From positions 1 through 64,000 of the forward strand of contig CAZOWM010000018.1 in assembly GCA_964583615.1 (NCBI GenBank): a stretch of DNA of 64,000 bases. The letters run 5' to 3'. This document shows positions 60,238 through 64,000 of this stretch, piece by piece. The notes beneath the pieces are model-generated. The model ran no database searches, had not been told where the DNA came from, and worked only from the letters and a program-made list of their open reading frames with translations. Every line of letters starts with the position of its first letter. Within the stretch, counting starts at the first letter, position 1. The DNA comes from CAZOWM01 sp964583615. GTDB lineage: Bacteria > Spirochaetota > B62-G9 > DRHN01. The position numbers and the translations under genes are program-made.

Positions 60238-61557
60238 ATGAAAAAAGGCCGCTTTCACTTTCTACTCATCAGGGCACAGCTTTTTGTTCTGATTATAACT
60301 TTCCTCTTTTTGTTTGTCACGAACTTATTTTGTGATGAACTCTACGATCTCTGTTACGATGCACAGCTCCTCAGAAACGGAAAAATATTTTTTCTTCGAT
60401 ACAGATACCCAACGCTCGATCCGGTTCTGAAAACCTATGAAATTCATGTATTCGATCCACATACAGGCAACGTCTCCTTTCTGCAGAAATATGCCGAAAA
60501 GCTCTACATTCCGCCGGTCATTTCACAAAACAGATCAACGATCTGTTATCACTCTTTGATCGAGGGCACAGACTATCTCGTAACCTATAACCTGGAAAAA
60601 GGAGTGAGCACCCGCCTCCGATTCGATACAGGTGGGTATTTCCTTGGCCTCGGAATCGATTATGACAATGACACCGTGATCGCGAACATCAAGAGAGGTG
60701 AAAACAAACAGGCGCTCTATCTGATCTCAAATCGGGAAAGCTCAATACGGCGCATCCTTAACGGCACGGACTTCACCGAAGTTGGATTTTTATATAATGG
60801 AAATCCCTATTTTGTCGAAATCCTTAAAAACAGACAAGTGCTCGGATTCGTCGCAAAGACAACGGGAAAGGTACACATCATTGCCGAAGGTTTCGAATAT
60901 GTGCAGAAAGCTGTAAACGGCGATGCTATCCTGTACTCGAAGGTGCACGACCTCTACCTTTACAGGGTGTTCGCAAACGAAAGCATCGTGCTCACGAGAA
61001 ATTTTGACAAGCAGCTCACGTTTCCCCTATATTCCGCTGACGGCTCTACGTGCGCCATTATCGAACCGCATTCGGTATACATCGTAAACATTCCCTCTGG
61101 AGATATCCTCTACTTCCTCTCGATTGATACTGAAGGCTCGACATTCTATCTCACCGATTTCACCTTTTATATGGCAAAAGACGGGAAAATGTTCTTTCTT
61201 GAGCATAAAAAGCCCGGACAGATTCTCCAGGAACTTTTCGAGGAAAGCTCTTCTCCGGCCCTTGTTTCGGTCAGTCAAAACGACAGATATCTTCTTTACC
61301 GCTACGAACACAGAAACGAAATCGTTATGTATGACCGCGTGCAGGGCAGAAAACAGCGTGTGAAATTTCCTTTCACTGTTGAAAAGATCATCTATCCGGA
61401 GCATGAGGAACGATTTTACATCATCAGCCGCACTCCGCACCCGGAAGAGCGCATTCCCATACGTGAGCTCTACCTCTATGATTTTAAGAATGAACTTCTC
61501 ACGACGATTTCAACTGCATCTGAAACAAACAGTGCGCCCTACCTGAGAAATGAGTAG
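60238..61557 (+). CDS. Exported WD40/TolB-like beta-propeller protein
   Basis: I do not recognise a specific family. The 439 residues start with a strong signal or anchor helix (L-F-V-L-I-I-T-F-L-F-L-F-V). Then come repeated beta-sheet units with D-G-K/N-G-K turns such as R-N-G-K-I-F-F-L-R-Y and A-K-D-G-K-M-F-F-L-E-H, and S-Q-N-D-R-Y-L-L-Y-R. These are about 45 residues apart and fit a six- or seven-bladed propeller. Such proteins sit in the periplasm and hold partners. No catalytic motif is visible. It has its own promoter; an AT-rich stem follows at 61565-61588. Confidence 0.55.
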   Translation: MKKGRFHFLLIRAQLFVLIITFLFLFVTNLFCDELYDLCYDAQLLRNGKIFFLRYRYPTLDPVLKTYEIHVFDPHTGNVSFLQKYAEKLYIPPVISQNRSTICYHSLIEGTDYLVTYNLEKGVSTRLRFDTGGYFLGLGIDYDNDTVIANIKRGENKQALYLISNRESSIRRILNGTDFTEVGFLYNGNPYFVEILKNRQVLGFVAKTTGKVHIIAEGFEYVQKAVNGDAILYSKVHDLYLYRVFANESIVLTRNFDKQLTFPLYSADGSTCAIIEPHSVYIVNIPSGDILYFLSIDTEGSTFYLTDFTFYMAKDGKMFFLEHKKPGQILQELFEESSSPALVSVSQNDRYLLYRYEHRNEIVMYDRVQGRKQRVKFPFTVEKIIYPEHEERFYIISRTPHPEERIPIRELYLYDFKNELLTTISTASETNSAPYLRNE

Positions 61558-61668
61558 GAAGACAAATTTTTGTTCCCACACAAAAATTGTTCTTTCTATT
61601 TTCAATCGATTCATGTACAATTATGTCGCGCCAAAATGCAATAAAGAATAATAGTAAGGGGGGATAAT

Positions 61669-62676
61669 ATGAAAAGAGTATGCGTCCTTATGCTTATCGT
61701 GCTTCTCATTTCTGCTGTCAGCACTTTTGCGAAGTCAAAACCGGAAGAAGAAAGAGAAATGATCAAGGTAGGCCTCGTCACCGATGTAGGGAAAGTCGAT
61801 GACAAAACATTCAATCAGTTTGCATACGAGGGAATGATGCGCGCTGCCGATGAGTTCGGACTCGAAGCAAACTACATCGAAACACAGCAACCTACAGACT
61901 ATGATAAAAACATACAGACATTCACGGAAGAAGGATACGACATGATCATTACCGTCGGCTTCATGCTTACCGATGCAACACTCAAAATGGCAGGTCAGTA
62001 TCCTAATGTGATATTTGCCGGTGTCGACCAGTTCTACGCAGAGCCGCGCGACAATACTCTGGGGCTCCTCTTTGCAGAGGATCAAGCTGCATTCGTCGTC
62101 GGTGCGCTCGCTGCAATGATGAGCAAGACCGGTGTCATCGGGTGCGTTGCAGGAATGGAAATACCTCCGGTTATCAAGTTCAGAGAGGGGTATGAAAATG
62201 GTGCAAAGTACATCGATCCCGCTATAAAGGTCCTTGGTGTGTACATCGACTCTTTTACCGCGCCTGACAGAGGGAAGGCGGCAGCGGAAGCGCAGATTGC
62301 GGAGGGAGCGGATGTAATATTCGGAGCAGGAGGCCCGACAGGGAGCGGTGGTATCGTGGCTGCGATGGAAAAGGGAGTGTATGGTATTGGTGTTGACCAG
62401 GATGAGTACTTCACAACGATGGGCGGCGGTCCGGCACCGTACCTGCTCTCCAGCGCGATGAAACGTGTTGACAACGCAGTATATAACGCAATAAAGATGT
62501 TTGTGGAGGGAACCTTCGAGGGCGGCCATTATGTGGGAACCGCTGCAAACAAAGGTGTCGGTTACGCTCCGTTTCATGACACTGCGGACAAGGTGCCAAA
62601 AGACGTGAAGGCAAAACTTGACGAAATATTGGAAAAACTCGCAGATGGGTCTCTCGAGACAGGTGTTAATCTCTAG
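61669..62676 (+). CDS. BMP-family (PnrA/Med-like) substrate-binding protein
   Basis: A 335-residue ABC-type binding protein of the basic membrane protein family, which in Treponema pallidum (PnrA/TmpC) binds purine nucleosides. The signal peptide ends S-T-F-A-K-S-K-P-E without a lipobox cysteine. Core blocks are G-L-V-T-D-V-G-K-V-D-D-K-T-F-N-Q, I-I-T-V-G-F-M-L-T-D-A, G-A-G-G-P-T-G-S-G and G-I-G-V-D-Q-D-E-Y. The F-N-Q motif and the tail aspartate fit ligand binding. AAGGGGGG lies before the ATG. A strong terminator follows and no permease or ATPase genes are adjacent, so it is an orphan here. Confidence 0.9.
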   Translation: MKRVCVLMLIVLLISAVSTFAKSKPEEEREMIKVGLVTDVGKVDDKTFNQFAYEGMMRAADEFGLEANYIETQQPTDYDKNIQTFTEEGYDMIITVGFMLTDATLKMAGQYPNVIFAGVDQFYAEPRDNTLGLLFAEDQAAFVVGALAAMMSKTGVIGCVAGMEIPPVIKFREGYENGAKYIDPAIKVLGVYIDSFTAPDRGKAAAEAQIAEGADVIFGAGGPTGSGGIVAAMEKGVYGIGVDQDEYFTTMGGGPAPYLLSSAMKRVDNAVYNAIKMFVEGTFEGGHYVGTAANKGVGYAPFHDTADKVPKDVKAKLDEILEKLADGSLETGVNL

Positions 62677-62696
62677 TATCCCTATCGCTTTTAGAC

Positions 62697-62725
62697 GAGG
62701 GGTCACTTTCGACCCCTCTTTTTTT
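62697..62725 (+). terminator. Rho-independent terminator after the BMP gene
   Basis: GAGGGGTC (62697-62704) and GACCCCTC (62711-62718) form an 8-bp perfect stem with a 6-nt loop, followed by seven T. Confidence 0.9.
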
Positions 62726-62760
62726 CTTTACAGATGATGCAAAAAAAGAGGAGGACTGCA

Positions 62761-63126
62761 ATGGTGATGAAAAAATTCATTAACAAGCCGGAAGATATTG
62801 CCAGAGAGCTCACACTGGGAATGGTGAAGGCATACAGCAATTACCTCACGCTCGTTGAAAATAACATAATCATCAGGCACACCCCCAAAGAAAAGTGAAA
62901 GGTGCAGATCGTGTTCGGTCAGGGGGTCGACCATGAGCCCGGCCTGAACGGTATGCTCGGTTTCGGTATACACGATGTTGAAATCCCTGGCAACATCTTT
63001 GCCTGTGCGAGTGGTGACCGCATATACGAAGGGATAAAGCGTGCCTGGGAAATGAGCGGTCACACACCAGTACTCCTCCTCATCGCAAATCATGAGAGTG
63101 ATGTGCTCAATACTATTTCACATATC
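62761..63126 (+). pseudogene. DhaK-like dihydroxyacetone kinase remnant
   Basis: From ATG 62761 (AGGAGG 6 nt upstream) the frame reads M-K-K-F-I-N-K-P-E-D-I-A-R-E-L, like the DhaK N-terminus, up to a TGA at 62896-62898. It then continues in the same frame with V-Q-I-V-F-G-Q-G-V-D-H-E-P-G-L-N-G-M-L-G and P-G-N-I-F-A to G-V-L-L-I-like L-L-L-I-A-N. The G-G-G-S-G-H-E-P signature of DhaK has become G-Q-G-V-D-H-E-P. Homology stops near 63126, where the LruC gene begins on the other strand, so about two thirds are missing. DhaK transfers phosphate to dihydroxyacetone. Nonsense codon, altered loop and truncation all mark a dead gene. Confidence 0.62.
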
Positions 63127-63129
63127 CTT

Positions 63130-64000
63130 TTAAAAGATTATATAACCAGGGAAATACTCCTCGAGTATCTTTCTGAGTTCATCAAAGAGTTCCTGCGTGA
63201 TGATGATCCGGGGGAGCTTGGGCTCAATGTGAATCACATGTTCCTCATTGGGATTCATGTACCAGTTGTTGTAGTCCGTTCCACAGGTTGTCCGCCAATT
63301 GTAGAAATCATCGTATGCGCTCTCTATGCGTGTCAGCTCAATAGGATATCCCCAGTCACTTGGTACGAGAAGTGATCTTGGAAAGCCGTTTACGTCACGG
63401 AAACCGTCTGGATCATTTGGATTCTCGGAGTAAGGGAGTGGTGGTTTCCCGATCAAATGCACATCGCATCCTGTATCATAAACGTAGAGATACGGATCGT
63501 ACACATTCCATTCCGTCTTGATACTACTCCCACTTGCAGGGGGAAACCCTTCTCCACACCATAAGAGTAAAATTGCAAACTGAGCACAATGACCTCTGGA
63601 GTTCAGCTGGTCGGGGTACCCATTGTCAAGAGTTACATATGATGTGGGCCTGCTAAAGGCCTTCTTTGTCTCTTCGAATAGTGTAATGTCAGCCCAATTC
63701 TCGACAAAACCCCATTCTGTTCGGGTAATGTTCCCTTCTTCATCCATGTTTCTCACCAACACCACGCCTAAATAGTTTTCAAAGTCAATCATCATCCCGA
63801 AGCGGTGGTTGTACCCGGCTACTCTTGCCAAAGCCTGAACCCGCCCCAAGATCACCTTTACCAATCCGTTTGCAGCCCACGCTTCTTCAAGAAAGTAGGT
63901 AGCCACAAAGTCGTTGTAATCACCATCGCCCAATATTGGGTAGTTGTCTTCGAATGCAATTGTAAGCATCTTAACTGCAGGGATGATCTCCGAAAAGGCC
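63130..64000 (-). CDS. LruC-domain protein, 5-prime end beyond the window
   Basis: At least 290 residues on the minus strand. The frame stays open to the window edge, so the N-terminus is not seen. The block F-E-D-N-Y-P-I-L-G-D-G-D-Y-N-D-F-V near the internal M (63969) matches the LruC/DUF4842 domain entry (G-D-x-D-Y-N-D-F), a calcium-loop-like motif. It continues with A-R-V-A-G-Y-N-H-R-F-G-M-M-I-D-F and ends in N-E-E-H-V-I-H-I-E-P with a helical tail. LruC was first described as a Leptospira uveitis-associated surface antigen, and such proteins are exported. W-Y-M-N-P-N-E-E is typical of the C-terminal block. Function is unknown. Confidence 0.72.
   Translation of the reverse strand, partial: AFSEIIPAVKMLTIAFEDNYPILGDGDYNDFVATYFLEEAWAANGLVKVILGRVQALARVAGYNHRFGMMIDFENYLGVVLVRNMDEEGNITRTEWGFVENWADITLFEETKKAFSRPTSYVTLDNGYPDQLNSRGHCAQFAILLLWCGEGFPPASGSSIKTEWNVYDPYLYVYDTGCDVHLIGKPPLPYSENPNDPDGFRDVNGFPRSLLVPSDWGYPIELTRIESAYDDFYNWRTTCGTDYNNWYMNPNEEHVIHIEPKLPRIIITQELFDELRKILEEYFPGYIIF

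Noticed and set aside
62896..62898. TGA as selenocysteine or reassigned codon in the DhaK-like frame
   Set aside because: No cysteine is expected at this position, no SECIS-like stem is evident, many genes here end in TGA, and the gene is truncated and mutated anyway.
1..64000. tRNA genes, CRISPR arrays, prophage or complete IS elements
   Set aside because: Intergenic regions were read for cloverleaf arms, regular repeats, integrases and transposases; none was convincing.

Overview
The window looks like part of a chromosome from an uncultured spirochaete. The substrate-binding proteins carry signal peptides ending in A-G-G-S-K-E, A-G-G-T-K-E or A-G-S-A-K-E-E, a style common in Spirochaeta and Treponema relatives. 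There is also a LruC-domain protein and a diderm-type envelope gene set. The taxonomic call is inference. A run of 100 N at 14250-14349 shows this is a scaffold. I recognise no tRNA, rRNA, CRISPR array, prophage or complete insertion sequence.

Layout. 72-13181: housekeeping and signalling genes. These are a TraB-family protein, an oxidoreductase, an MBL-fold hydrolase, a small transaldolase, a C25-like surface lipoprotein, a PilZ protein, lgt and a ComFB-domain protein, then a minus-strand operon of sensor kinase, sigma-54 activator, small protein and DnaJ-domain protein. 13221-15200: a decayed, gap-containing patch with a group II intron-like tail, an unidentified broken frame, half a methyltransferase and a polysaccharide deacetylase remnant. 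15226-21355: radical SAM/SPASM protein, Fe-dependent alcohol dehydrogenase, UroD-family protein, PfkB kinase and a broken PHP-domain gene. 21451-27368: a branched-chain-amino-acid-type ABC transporter divergent from a choline-kinase-like phosphotransferase.

27472-35544 is a divergent phosphate locus: arsC-like/phoB/phoR on minus, pstS-pstC-pstA-pstB-phoU on plus, with TTAAYA-type direct repeats between them. PstA is the most striking protein here. Two tandem PstS-like lobes, each similar to the PstS encoded upstream, are inserted between its first and second membrane segments.

35637-48976 is a divergent sugar-catabolic island. A CUT1-type ABC transporter with a NagB-like and a UroD-like protein reads minus. 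An AgaS-like SIS protein, PfkB kinase, FGGY kinase, fucose-isomerase-like protein, amidohydrolase and neutral-ceramidase-like protein read plus. The substrate is unknown, but the set suggests an amino- or deoxy-sugar carried on a glycoconjugate.

48980-64000: ppsR, hisS, a NYN nuclease, a GlmU-like nucleotidyltransferase, Hsp20 followed by a truncated Hsp20 start, an RCK gene with a nonsense codon, an outer-membrane-like protein, nfo, tyrA, an envelope protein, a TrmJ-like methyltransferase, a beta-propeller protein, a BMP-family binding protein, a broken dhaK-like gene and a LruC protein cut by the window edge. Hairpins follow the binding-protein gene in the three complete ABC loci and probably set the ratio of binding protein to permease.
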